A stretch of 64,000 nucleotides of DNA. Source: an uncultured Alphaproteobacteria bacterium. Its GTDB lineage: Bacteria; Pseudomonadota; Alphaproteobacteria; RF32; CAG-239. A program made the translations under genes and the position numbers. Numbering within the stretch: position 1 is the first letter of the stretch; every line of letters begins with the position of its first letter. Below, one piece after another: positions 49,474 to 57,714 of this stretch. The notes under the pieces were generated by a model. The model was not told the DNA's origin and did not search any database. It was given only the letters and a program-made list of their open reading frames with translations. The stretch covers positions 25,419-89,418 of the forward strand of contig CAKQRZ010000009.1 in the NCBI GenBank assembly GCA_934271715.1, given 5' to 3'.

Positions 49474-50097
49474 TTATATTTTATCATTATCTACTATTTT
49501 CTTTAATATTTCGTGCATGTTTGTATAAGTGTTATTATAATCAGAAAAGTTAAATGATTCAGCATTGTTTACAGCTGTAGTATAATCATTTTTTACAATT
49601 TCAAAGATATTTTTTGCGGATTTCAATTCAGCTGTATCCTTGAAATGTTTAGGTTTATATTTGCTGTTTATTTCTTTCAGGCACTTATTCGCACAGTCTT
49701 GAGATGATGCAAATACAGGTTTGTTTTTCTTTGTATGTAAATATAACCAATATTCATAGCAAGGATTATTGTATATAACTGAAACTTTTTTACTTTTCAT
49801 TATGTCGTAAATATCATTTATTTTGTTATCATCTTTGTCAAAGCAAGCCACAACTTCAAAACCTTTAGGGTATGCATTTTCATCTAGCTTTAGTTTATTA
49901 TATTTATTTTCAGCGTTATCATAAACTTGTTTGGCAGTTTCTCCTTTAGAGTGATGAACTTCAATTTTTATATTTTGTTTTAAATAAGGCTTTAAACCAT
50001 TCAAATAATGGCACATTGAAGCTTTATCTTCACAAGTAAAACAGTAAACTTTGTTGGGATAGCTGGAAAGTATTTTTGTGTTTGACTTTCTAACCAT
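49474..50097 (-). CDS. RloB-family protein (AbiLii-like)
   Basis: 207 residues, the size of RloB-like proteins, with VYCFTCEDKASMCHYLNGL at the start, FEVVACFDKDDNK (acidic DxDD, Toprim-like) and NNPCYEYWLYLH, the family hallmark. RloA/RloB-type pairs correspond to abortive infection system AbiL in lactococci. It follows the ATPase gene with no gap. It is AT-rich and bounded by the 36-bp repeats. The mechanism is not established. Confidence 0.82.
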   Translation of the reverse strand: MVRKSNTKILSSYPNKVYCFTCEDKASMCHYLNGLKPYLKQNIKIEVHHSKGETAKQVYDNAENKYNKLKLDENAYPKGFEVVACFDKDDNKINDIYDIMKSKKVSVIYNNPCYEYWLYLHTKKNKPVFASSQDCANKCLKEINSKYKPKHFKDTAELKSAKNIFEIVKNDYTTAVNNAESFNFSDYNNTYTNMHEILKKIVDNDKI

Positions 50098-51384
50098 TTA
50101 AAAATCCTCCACATTAGGTGTTGCCCCGTATATACCGCTCATATAGGCGTCTACAAAAGAGGTAGTTTTCCGTGTAGATATATTTTTGAAATCACTTAAA
50201 GAATATAAAGATGATGAGTAACCATTATTTATGGCTTTATCTACAAACCATATTTGGTCACGGGTTAAATGGTTACCATCCATCAAATAGTAAGCATGAG
50301 AAGCAAAGATTAGCTGTGCATTTTTTTTGTTAATTTCTGGATTATTAAACATATCAACAATGTATTTTACCAAAAGAGGATGTAATGCATTATCCATTTC
50401 ATCAACAATTAAAATTTTTCCGTTTTCCAACACATCTAATATAGGACCAGATATAGCTAAAAAGGTTTTAGTGCCATCAGATTCCATATCGTCTAAACTG
50501 AAAGGTTTTATATTCCCATTTTCCATTTTGTGGTAACTTTTAGCATCAAATATTTTTGCTTTGCCATCATCTAATGCTTTAGCTAATTTTGTTGGTATTT
50601 CATGCTTACTCTGTTTTACTTTTTCTAAAAATTCCTCAGAAGAAACATCTTTAACTTCTATTTTTTCTAAGCCTAAATCAGCTTTTTTCATAATATTTAT
50701 AATATCTTGGTCTGAGTCAGTAAAAATTTTATGTAATGAAAAACCTTCATTTAATTTATGAATATCAACAAATGATATTTTATTTATTATCCAGTTATAA
50801 ACCTCTTTTATACTTGCTATTTCACACTTACGAGTATTTACAATGTCAGATAAAAACAAGCGGTTATCCAATACTTCATTACACCATGATTGTAAGATTC
50901 CGGTAGATTTCTTGAAAGACATTTTACCATCAACATAATTTCTTTCAAAAATCATATTAGGTCTATTAGTACCGGTTTGAGAAATGTTATAGCTGTACAA
51001 ACTTTCTGTATTAACAATATTTTCTAATAAACTGAATTTATAATCATACAGCATTTCATTTACAATAAATTTAATACCAAAAGTCATTGGTTGTTTATCA
51101 TAACCATCAGCCAAAGCATAAAATTCACTCGGAAATTTATCTTCAACATTAAAATTAATGCTTCTTTTTACAATATAACGAAAAAATCCTAATGCGCTTA
51201 AAATATTAGATTTTCCAGAAGCATTAGCACCAAAAATACCAGAAGAGCGATATAGTAGAGGAACTCTTTTCTGATTGGTTTTAATAATATTATATTCATT
51301 CCCGTTTTGAGATGCTGGCTCCATAGAAAAAGTAGCTTCTTCCTTGAAGCTTCTAAAATTACTAAAACTGAATTCAACTAACAT
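50098..51384 (-). CDS. AAA ATPase, RloA-like (AbiLi-like)
   Basis: 428 residues of the ABC-type AAA_21 ATPase group: MLVEFSFSNFRSFKEEATFS, Walker A GANASGKSN, the Walker B region KILIVDEMDNALHP and the switch LIFASHAYYLM. It resembles OLD-like and RloA ATPases that sense phage infection and control a partner effector, here RloB downstream. No OLD Toprim domain is fused. The start is at 51384, with AAAGGCTTAAAAATG; ribosome-binding site moderate. Clearly AT-rich. Confidence 0.85.
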   Translation of the reverse strand: MLVEFSFSNFRSFKEEATFSMEPASQNGNEYNIIKTNQKRVPLLYRSSGIFGANASGKSNILSALGFFRYIVKRSINFNVEDKFPSEFYALADGYDKQPMTFGIKFIVNEMLYDYKFSLLENIVNTESLYSYNISQTGTNRPNMIFERNYVDGKMSFKKSTGILQSWCNEVLDNRLFLSDIVNTRKCEIASIKEVYNWIINKISFVDIHKLNEGFSLHKIFTDSDQDIINIMKKADLGLEKIEVKDVSSEEFLEKVKQSKHEIPTKLAKALDDGKAKIFDAKSYHKMENGNIKPFSLDDMESDGTKTFLAISGPILDVLENGKILIVDEMDNALHPLLVKYIVDMFNNPEINKKNAQLIFASHAYYLMDGNHLTRDQIWFVDKAINNGYSSSLYSLSDFKNISTRKTTSFVDAYMSGIYGATPNVEDF

Positions 51385-51473
51385 TTTTAAGCCTTTCTTT
51401 GCTAAAATAAATCACAGATTTAATTAAAATATAACCTTTAACTATTAAATGTCAATTTTAAAATAAAAAATAT

Positions 51474-51509
51474 AACAAAAAAGACAGCTTTCGCTGTCTT
51501 AAATTTTGT
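51474..51509. repeat. 36-bp direct repeat, right copy (accD terminator)
   Basis: The hairpin AAAGACAGC-TTTC-GCTGTCTT with A/T flanks, just past the accD stop, so this copy is probably the native accD terminator; the left copy at 49433 is its near duplicate. Confidence 0.8.
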
Positions 51510-51526
51510 GTGGGGCAATTATTATG

Positions 51527-52381
51527 TTATTTTTTGATATTGGCGGTAAGAACGCTTAAAACTTTTACCAGTTCTTCTTTCATGTGGGCGCGGTCAACCA
51601 CCATATCCACCATGCCGTGTTCCAGCAAATATTCGGCGCGCTGGAAGCCATCCGGCAATTTTTCATGAATAGTCTGTTCAATTACGCGCTGGCCGGCAAA
51701 ACCGATTAAGCAGCCTTTTTCCGCAATATTTACATCGCCGAGCATGGCAAATGAAGCCGAAACGCCTCCGGTTGTCGGGTCGGTCAAAATAGAAATAAAC
51801 GGAATCCCTGCTTCTTTCAGCTCATTGATAGCTGCCGTAGTGCGCGCCATCTGCATCAGCGAGAGCATGCCCTCCTGCATGCGCGCGCCGCCGGAAGCTG
51901 CAACCGTAATCAGCGGTTCTTTATTTTGCAGGGCAATTTTTGCAGCCTTTACAATGCCTTCGCCTACAGCAATGCCCATAGAGCCGCCCATAAATGAAAA
52001 ATCCATGGCCGCAACTACGCTGTCTATGCTGCCGATTTTGCCGCGGGCAACCTGAATAGCGTCTTCGCAGCCGGTTTTTTTACGGTTATTTTTTAGGCGG
52101 TCGCTGTATTTTTGAATATCTTTAAATTTCAGCGGGTCATCCTGAACTGCCGGCAAATCAACCAAAGTATATTTTTCATCGTCAAACAAAAGCTTAAAGC
52201 GCTTTTCTACATACAAGCGCAGGTGGTGGCCGCAGGCTGTGCAGACATAGTGCGAATCCTTCAGCTCTTTAGAAAACAGCATCTGATTACAGTTAGGGCA
52301 GCGAACCCATAAGTTGTCGGCAATTTCTTTAGGCGTCGTTTTTTTGATTTTCGGACGAACGATTTCTGTCAGCCAGTTCAT
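51527..52381 (-). CDS. accD: Acetyl-CoA carboxylase carboxyltransferase subunit beta
   Basis: 284 residues: N-terminal four-Cys zinc ribbon (CPNCNQM and CTACGHH), then the crotonase-fold domain with DFSFMGGSMGIAVGEGI, ASGGARMQEGMLSLMQMART and LTDPTTGGVSASFAMLGD. With AccA it transfers the carboxyl group to acetyl-CoA, the first step of fatty acid synthesis. It overlaps lapA by 4 bp; the trp genes that separate these in many alphaproteobacteria are missing here. Confidence 0.96.
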   Translation of the reverse strand: MNWLTEIVRPKIKKTTPKEIADNLWVRCPNCNQMLFSKELKDSHYVCTACGHHLRLYVEKRFKLLFDDEKYTLVDLPAVQDDPLKFKDIQKYSDRLKNNRKKTGCEDAIQVARGKIGSIDSVVAAMDFSFMGGSMGIAVGEGIVKAAKIALQNKEPLITVAASGGARMQEGMLSLMQMARTTAAINELKEAGIPFISILTDPTTGGVSASFAMLGDVNIAEKGCLIGFAGQRVIEQTIHEKLPDGFQRAEYLLEHGMVDMVVDRAHMKEELVKVLSVLTANIKK

Positions 52382-52818
52382 TTATTTCCCTTTCGTGAAA
52401 ACATATTTTTCAAAAACAGCCAGCGCTGCTTTGCTTTTTCAGCTTTCTGTCCGTCAGCGGCGGCTTTCTGCGCATCGGCCGAAGCTTTTGCCTGCTGCTC
52501 TAAACCGGCGATATTCTGTTTTAGGCCGCTGACGGTTTCATTAAGCTTTTCTTGTTCTTTGTTCAGCGCCTTGTTAGCTTTGCGCTGCTGTTTAAGCTCG
52601 CGGCGCATCGGAGCCGAGCCAAACCAAGAGTTTATTTTTCCCCACAGGTAGCCAAACAGCAAAAAGCCGAACAGCAGCAATTTTGTGTTTACATGAACTT
52701 CACTATCCAGCGGCCACAGCGACAAAACAAGCTTATCTTCAGCCACCTGAGCGTTATAGATTCCCCATATAGCAATAACGGCAAAAGGAATTTCCAGCAG
52801 ATAATGTAAAAGTTTCAT
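52378..52818 (-). CDS. lapA: LapA-domain membrane protein
   Basis: 146 residues with two TM helices (about 5-22 and 45-62) and a cytoplasmic coiled coil with Ala/Lys/Gln-rich tail, the LapA (DUF1049) layout. Position between ihfB and accD matches the alphaproteobacterial ihfB-lapA order. LapA takes part in control of lipopolysaccharide synthesis in E. coli. The family call rests on layout and position more than on sequence motifs. Confidence 0.7.
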   Translation of the reverse strand: MKLLHYLLEIPFAVIAIWGIYNAQVAEDKLVLSLWPLDSEVHVNTKLLLFGFLLFGYLWGKINSWFGSAPMRRELKQQRKANKALNKEQEKLNETVSGLKQNIAGLEQQAKASADAQKAAADGQKAEKAKQRWLFLKNMFSRKGNK

Positions 52819-52849
52819 ATTTTAGCCTCCTTGATTAAGGGAAGTGTGC

Positions 52850-53131
52850 TTATTCGGCGTTCAGTCTGTCGTGCAGTTCCTTACCGGTTTTGAAGTGAAC
52901 GATATTTTTGGCCGGAACATTGACGCGGGTCTTGTTTTTTGGATTGATGGCAACACGCGGATTTCTGGTTCTGACCGAAAATGCGCCGAAGCCTCTGATT
53001 TCTACGCGGTCGCCGTCTGCCAAAGCAGAAGTCAGCTTATTAAACACAACATTCACAATATTTTCAATGTCTTTCAAAGTCAGATTCGGCATTTTAGCCG
53101 CAATTCTTTCTACTAATTCAGATCTAGTCAC
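52850..53131 (-). CDS. ihfB: Integration host factor beta / HU-family DNA-binding protein
   Basis: 93 residues with MTRSELVERIAAKMPNLTLK, GDRVEIRGFGAFSVRTRNPR and FKTGKELHDRL, the IHF-beta form of the HU family. It bends DNA and shapes promoters and recombination sites. GTGAGGTTAAAGTG lies before the ATG. It probably heads the ihfB-lapA-accD transcript. No alpha partner in the window. Confidence 0.92.
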   Translation of the reverse strand: MTRSELVERIAAKMPNLTLKDIENIVNVVFNKLTSALADGDRVEIRGFGAFSVRTRNPRVAINPKNKTRVNVPAKNIVHFKTGKELHDRLNAE

Positions 53132-53209
53132 TTTAACCTCACATTACAATTACAAATTAAACATTTTCTTTTTAGATACACTTTTATTTTGAATATATCC
53201 ATATAATTT

Positions 53210-53869
53210 TTAAGATTTTACACAAACATCCGGCGCGCGTAAATAAAGCGGCTTAGGATAGTTGAGTTTTTTAGCCTTATATTTTTGCAGCGCGCAGGCC
53301 GCTAAATCGGCAACAGAGGCGGTTTTATCCATGCGGATGGCGTGCAGCACCAGCCCGCTCGGACGGTCTAAAAAGCGCTCTACGCCGTTGCCGATAAGGG
53401 TTACGGTTTTGCCTTTTAAGCGGCTGATGATTTCTTCATAGGGCAGGGCGGCGGCATCGCACAGTTTTTCTAAGCGCCCATTAAACAGCTGAAAATAAAA
53501 GTCGGCCCGCTTGGTTTCTATAATCACGGCGTTATAGTCCGAAAGCTCTGACATATCCAAAGAATGTGCATAAGCCTCAAAGGCCGAAACGCCGGTAACT
53601 TTCAAACTCGGACAGGCCAAGCCGAAAGCACGGGCAGCGGCAATAGACGAGCGGACGCCCGTAAACGAGCCGGGGCCGATGCAGACCGCCAAAAGCCCTA
53701 TATCCGAAAATTGCAGATTCTTTTCCTGCAGCATTTTTTGAATTTGCGGCAACAAGGTTTCAGCCTGTCCGAAATCCATTTCTTCCGAAAGCTCAGCCGC
53801 AACCTTATTATCCTCTAAAAGCGCGATAGAGCAGCAGTCAGCGGTAGTGTCAAAAGCCAATGTAAACAT
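53210..53869 (-). CDS. tsaB: tRNA threonylcarbamoyladenosine biosynthesis protein TsaB
   Basis: 219 residues starting MFTLAFDTTADCCSIALLED, with LLAVCIGPGSFTGVRSSIA, the TsaB (YeaZ) hallmark. With TsaD and TsaE it makes t6A37 in tRNAs that read ANN codons. I chose the ATG at 53869; an in-frame TTG lies 9 nt upstream. It stands alone on this strand, divergent from the PAS-domain gene. Confidence 0.93.
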   Translation of the reverse strand: MFTLAFDTTADCCSIALLEDNKVAAELSEEMDFGQAETLLPQIQKMLQEKNLQFSDIGLLAVCIGPGSFTGVRSSIAAARAFGLACPSLKVTGVSAFEAYAHSLDMSELSDYNAVIIETKRADFYFQLFNGRLEKLCDAAALPYEEIISRLKGKTVTLIGNGVERFLDRPSGLVLHAIRMDKTASVADLAACALQKYKAKKLNYPKPLYLRAPDVCVKS

Positions 53870-53971
53870 AGTTATCAACCTTTAAAAAAAATAAATTGCC
53901 TATTTGTTTGTGTTTATTTACTATAAAATAAGTAATAAGACAAACATTTTTTTTGTAAAGAAGATTTTGTG

Positions 53972-55621
53972 ATGAATGCTTTAATATTGCGAGATATAGT
54001 TTTTATTAGTTTGCTGCTGGTTTTTGCAATGCTGGGAATTATAGCCGCCCTGCAGATAAAAATACATAAGTATAAGCATAAAATATATTTTATCCGGCGC
54101 GACCGCGAGCGCTGCAACGAGGTGCTGTACGCTGCAAAAGACGGATATTTTTGCTTTGTCTATCCGGACCAAAAGGTAAAAGACCCGCAAAAAGAAATTA
54201 TGGAAAAGTGTTCGCGCCGCCTGGCGGTTATGCTTAATTTAGCCGACGGAACCGCCGCTTCATTTGCCGATGTGACGGATTCTTTTAATAAGGACGATGC
54301 TAAGCTTTTGAAAAAATATGTCAGCCTGCTGCAGCAGGAGGGGCGGTTCTTTGAAGATATGCTGCACCTCAAAAATTCCGGACGCAGCATCTGCGTTTAC
54401 GGCAACCGCATTAACGGCGCCGATAATAATCTGTATTGCGATATTGTCTGGTTTAGGGATGTTTCGTCCGAAACTGCGCGGATTGCCGCACTTTCTGCTG
54501 AAAAAAACGAGGTTGAAGCCGCCTGCGGGCGTCTGGAGCAAATGATAGACGGCGTAGACTATCCGCTGTGGCTGCGCGATGAAAATCTGCATCTGCTTTC
54601 TGTTAATAAAAAATATCTGGAGTTCGCCGGCATAAAAAATAAAAAAGACGTGCTGAAAAATCAGGTGGAAATCTGCAACGGCAAAGGCGAAAAAGTGGCC
54701 TATAACTTAGCGGCTTCGGCGCAGAAAAGCAAAAAAATGCAAAAGAAAAACCTCAAAATCGTGCGCGGCGGCGAGCTGTTTAATTTTGAACTGCGCGAAA
54801 ATCCGTATTATGCCGGCGATATGCTGGATAAAATTGGAACTGTCGGCTATTTAGTGGATAACACCGCTTTGGAAAAAGCCAAGCGCAGCTTTAAAATAAA
54901 CCAAAACAACCACTTGGAAATTTTGGGCGCCTTGGGTACGGCGTTTGCTATTTTTGACGACCGTTCAAAGCTTTACTTTTATAACGCCTCTTTCAAGAAT
55001 TTATGGAATTTAGAGAATGAATTTTTAGAAAAAACTCCGTCTTATCTGCAGTTTTTGGAGGAAGTGCGGGAAAAGAAAATGCTGCCGCCGGTGCCGGATA
55101 TCAAAAATTATAAACAGGAGGAAATGAGCGTTTTCGGCAGCCTGCTGGAAACTAAAGAAGATTTGCTGCATTTGCCGGACGGACGGACTATCAGACGGCT
55201 GAGGACGCCGCATCCGAACGGGGTTATTTTTGCGTTTGAAGATGTTTCCGACCGCTTGGCGACCATGCGCCGGCTTAATGATTTGACCTCTATGCAGCAG
55301 AATATTTTGGATAATCTGAACGATTCGGTTATCATTTTCGGCACTAACCGCCGCCTGAAATTTTATAACCGCGCCTATCTGAAACTTTGGAGCCTGGACT
55401 TTGATAAGCTGCAGGATGAGCCGAAAATTGAAGAGGTTATCGGTTTGCAGAAACTGTTCTTTTCAAATGTCAATGACTGGGATTCGTTTAAGAACAGCAT
55501 GCTGGAGAATATCCGTCAGGGACGCCGCTTTAATTTGCTGCGCGATGATAACAAAACGCTGGCCGTTTCTCCGCTGATTTTTTATGACGGTTCGGTTATG
55601 GTGACCTATACTGTAAAATAG
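53972..55621 (+). CDS. Membrane PAS-domain protein, DivL-like, without kinase domain
   Basis: 549 residues: one N-terminal TM helix (IVFISLLLVFAMLGIIAAL), then several PAS-like units (about 180-290, 300-420 and 440-549, with DGVDYPLWLRDENLHLLSVN, LGALGTAFAIFDDRSKLYFY and LNDSVIIFGTNRRLKFYNRA). It stops after the last PAS; the HisKA and ATPase domains of sensor kinases are absent. In Caulobacter and relatives the divL gene lies near t6A genes, and DivL has this architecture plus a kinase-like end. The neighbour tsaB supports a DivL relation. Start ATG 53972 (or GTG 53969), AAAGAAG upstream. Confidence 0.7.
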   Translation: MNALILRDIVFISLLLVFAMLGIIAALQIKIHKYKHKIYFIRRDRERCNEVLYAAKDGYFCFVYPDQKVKDPQKEIMEKCSRRLAVMLNLADGTAASFADVTDSFNKDDAKLLKKYVSLLQQEGRFFEDMLHLKNSGRSICVYGNRINGADNNLYCDIVWFRDVSSETARIAALSAEKNEVEAACGRLEQMIDGVDYPLWLRDENLHLLSVNKKYLEFAGIKNKKDVLKNQVEICNGKGEKVAYNLAASAQKSKKMQKKNLKIVRGGELFNFELRENPYYAGDMLDKIGTVGYLVDNTALEKAKRSFKINQNNHLEILGALGTAFAIFDDRSKLYFYNASFKNLWNLENEFLEKTPSYLQFLEEVREKKMLPPVPDIKNYKQEEMSVFGSLLETKEDLLHLPDGRTIRRLRTPHPNGVIFAFEDVSDRLATMRRLNDLTSMQQNILDNLNDSVIIFGTNRRLKFYNRAYLKLWSLDFDKLQDEPKIEEVIGLQKLFFSNVNDWDSFKNSMLENIRQGRRFNLLRDDNKTLAVSPLIFYDGSVMVTYTVK

Positions 55622-55671
55622 GGTTGCAATCTGAGTTTGAATATATAAAATAAGAACAAAGGATTAAAAAT

Positions 55672-56538
55672 ATGGATGAAGCGCAAACAGGTACAAATAA
55701 AACAGTTTTGGATTGGAACAAAAAAGGCTCGGTTCCGGATGAGCGTTTGTCTTTGCGCATAGACGCGCAGGAGGCTAACCGCTATCAGGCAAAAGCCGGA
55801 AAAGCCAAACTCGGCGAGCTTTCTCCGAGTCTGAAAAGCCTGCGCAAGAAAGTCCGCAATCCGTTTGACGAAGAAGAGGACGATAACGACGGCGCTATGG
55901 ATGAAGAGGCGATAAGAGTCTTGCGCGAGCTGGAAATGAACGCCAATGACGCATCCAATAATGATACGACTCTGCTTAATTCTCTGACCTCTTCCGAACG
56001 GCATTTTATTGACCAGCGCAGCAATATAGCCAATCAGCGCATGGAAGAAAACGCCGGCAAGCTCAATGCGCTGCAACAGTCGGATACGCTTTCTCGCAAA
56101 GCCGGAATTACTAAAATGACAAACGATGACTATGCAAACAGAATGCAGGATGCCATTTATAATCCGCGCCGCCTGCGCGAACAGTCGTTTGAAGAGAATG
56201 TCGCCAAAAAAGTCGGGCTGAAAGGACATATAACCAAACACAATACCGGAGCGGTAGTTAAAGGCGTAAAGAAAATCAACGAGACGACAAACCGTAAAAA
56301 AGTCAAAGGGCTGACTATGGACGACGCCGCTAAAGTAGGCAAGCAGAAAATGTCTAAAAACGCCACGGCTGAGCTGATTTTGAAAAAGTCCGGACAGACC
56401 GCCCGCTTGACTGAGATTAAAATGAAAACGGCGGCGTCTCGGAAAAATGCGGATTCTAAAAAGCCGAAGCGTTCGTATTCCGCCGAAATGAAAAAGCTTT
56501 TAAAAGCTTCGCTGCAAAAAAACGGCGCAGTTCGCTAA
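55672..56538 (+). CDS. Charged, mostly disordered protein, unknown
   Basis: 288 residues rich in Lys, Glu, Asp and Asn. The first half has an acidic patch (NPFDEEEDDNDGAMDEE); the second half is very basic (KKVKGLTMDDAAKVGKQKMS and a Lys-rich tail). No TM helix, no signal peptide and no family recognised. AAAGGATTAAAAATATG gives a moderate ribosome-binding site. It lies 50 bp after the PAS-domain gene on the same strand. A DNA- or RNA-binding role is a guess from charge only. Confidence 0.6.
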   Translation: MDEAQTGTNKTVLDWNKKGSVPDERLSLRIDAQEANRYQAKAGKAKLGELSPSLKSLRKKVRNPFDEEEDDNDGAMDEEAIRVLRELEMNANDASNNDTTLLNSLTSSERHFIDQRSNIANQRMEENAGKLNALQQSDTLSRKAGITKMTNDDYANRMQDAIYNPRRLREQSFEENVAKKVGLKGHITKHNTGAVVKGVKKINETTNRKKVKGLTMDDAAKVGKQKMSKNATAELILKKSGQTARLTEIKMKTAASRKNADSKKPKRSYSAEMKKLLKASLQKNGAVR

Positions 56539-56618
56539 CAACCTGAAAGTTACGATTTACTTTTTTGAAAAAGTATACTATGATAAAACAAATTTGTTAA
56601 GATTTTTGAGGATATATC

Positions 56619-57038
56619 ATGGAAAATCAATATTATACGCTTATGGAAAAGCAAGACTTCTTTGAAATTATAGAAAATAAATACGGCGAGCTGGCTGTTT
56701 TTATTGACGCTCGCGACGGCGCTCCGCAAGAGCCGGTTTTGGAATTTGACGGCAAAAAGACGGCGTTGCTGAAGCGTGATGAACGCCGCGCCATTATTTT
56801 GGATAATATAGACGATGAAACTAAAGGCGTGCTGGCCGAGGCAGAATTCGTGATGATTGTGGAAATGAAAGCCGATATGGTTGAACGCGTTTACGGCGTG
56901 CCGGTTGAAAACGTTGAAGAAATTGAGTTTAACGGCCGCAGAACCCGTGCCGACGAGCTGTTTAAGGCCAAAAGCAAAGAAGAAGTTCTGAAATCTTTCG
57001 GCGCCGTAAAAGTTTGGACCGGCGGAGCTTCAAAATGA
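56619..57038 (+). CDS. Conserved small protein before PTS genes, unknown
   Basis: 139 acidic residues, soluble, with LAVFIDARDGAPQEPVLEFD and FVMIVEMKADMVERVYGVPV. No motif recognised; the usual gene at this place in alphaproteobacteria is hprK or rapZ, but no P-loop is present. The stop overlaps the EIIA start (ATGA), so it is translated together with the PTS genes and may regulate them. GAGGATATATC precedes the ATG. Confidence 0.7.
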   Translation: MENQYYTLMEKQDFFEIIENKYGELAVFIDARDGAPQEPVLEFDGKKTALLKRDERRAIILDNIDDETKGVLAEAEFVMIVEMKADMVERVYGVPVENVEEIEFNGRRTRADELFKAKSKEEVLKSFGAVKVWTGGASK

Positions 57039-57442
57039 TTGGACTGGTATTTGTGACACACGGCAATCTGGCGCGTGAATTTGTGGCGGCAATGGAACAT
57101 GTTGTCGGCAAGCAGAAAAATGTTGAGTGCGTCTGCATCGGTCCGGAGGACGATATGGAAGAGCGCCGTCAGGAAATTTTGCAAAAAGCCAAAGGCGCCG
57201 ACAGCGGCAGCGGCGTTTTGCTGATTACCGATATGTTTGGCGGCACTCCGTCTAATTTGGCGATGTCGGTTATCGGACACGGCAATTTTGATGTAATTGC
57301 CGGAGCTAATCTGCCGATGCTGATAAAACTGGCGTCTGCCCGCCAAAACATGCCGCTGAATGAATGCGTTGTCTGCGCTCAGGAAGCCGGTAAAAAATAT
57401 ATCAACGTGGCTTCTCAGCTTTTGAACGGGAGCGGAAAATGA
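57035..57442 (+). CDS. PTS mannose-family EIIA component
   Basis: 135 residues beginning MIGLVFVTHGNLAREFVAAM, with His at position 9 (THGNL) as phosphorylation site and DMFGGTPSNLAM, typical EIIA-Man. In alphaproteobacteria such EIIA proteins belong to a regulatory PTS without sugar uptake. Start chosen at 57035 because it overlaps the previous stop by 4 nt. It overlaps the HPr gene the same way. Confidence 0.92.
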   Translation: MIGLVFVTHGNLAREFVAAMEHVVGKQKNVECVCIGPEDDMEERRQEILQKAKGADSGSGVLLITDMFGGTPSNLAMSVIGHGNFDVIAGANLPMLIKLASARQNMPLNECVVCAQEAGKKYINVASQLLNGSGK

Positions 57443-57714
57443 GCGACGCTTCGGTTGAATTGGAAATCAAAAATTTAAAAGGCCTGCACGCCAGAGCAGC
57501 CGCCGCTTTTGTAAAGTGCATTGCTGATTTGGATGCTGAAGTTATGGTGGAAAAAGACGGGCAGAAAGTGGACGGCTCCTCTATTTTGGGGCTGATGATG
57601 CTTGCCGCTTCCAAAGGCAGCCGCATTAAAGTAAAAGCCAGCGGAAACGAGGCCGAACAGGCGGTAAAAAATATTTCTGATTTAGTTAATTCGTTGTTTG
57701 GTGAAGAACAGTGA
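57439..57714 (+). CDS. Phosphocarrier protein HPr
   Basis: 91 residues with the active-site motif GLHARAAAAF (His near position 17) and the regulatory-serine region KVDGSSILGLMMLAAS. It receives phosphate from EI (not in the window) and passes it to EIIA encoded upstream. The Ser motif is kept although HPr kinase is not seen here. Overlaps with both neighbours show tight coupling. Confidence 0.95.
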   Translation: MSDASVELEIKNLKGLHARAAAAFVKCIADLDAEVMVEKDGQKVDGSSILGLMMLAASKGSRIKVKASGNEAEQAVKNISDLVNSLFGEEQ

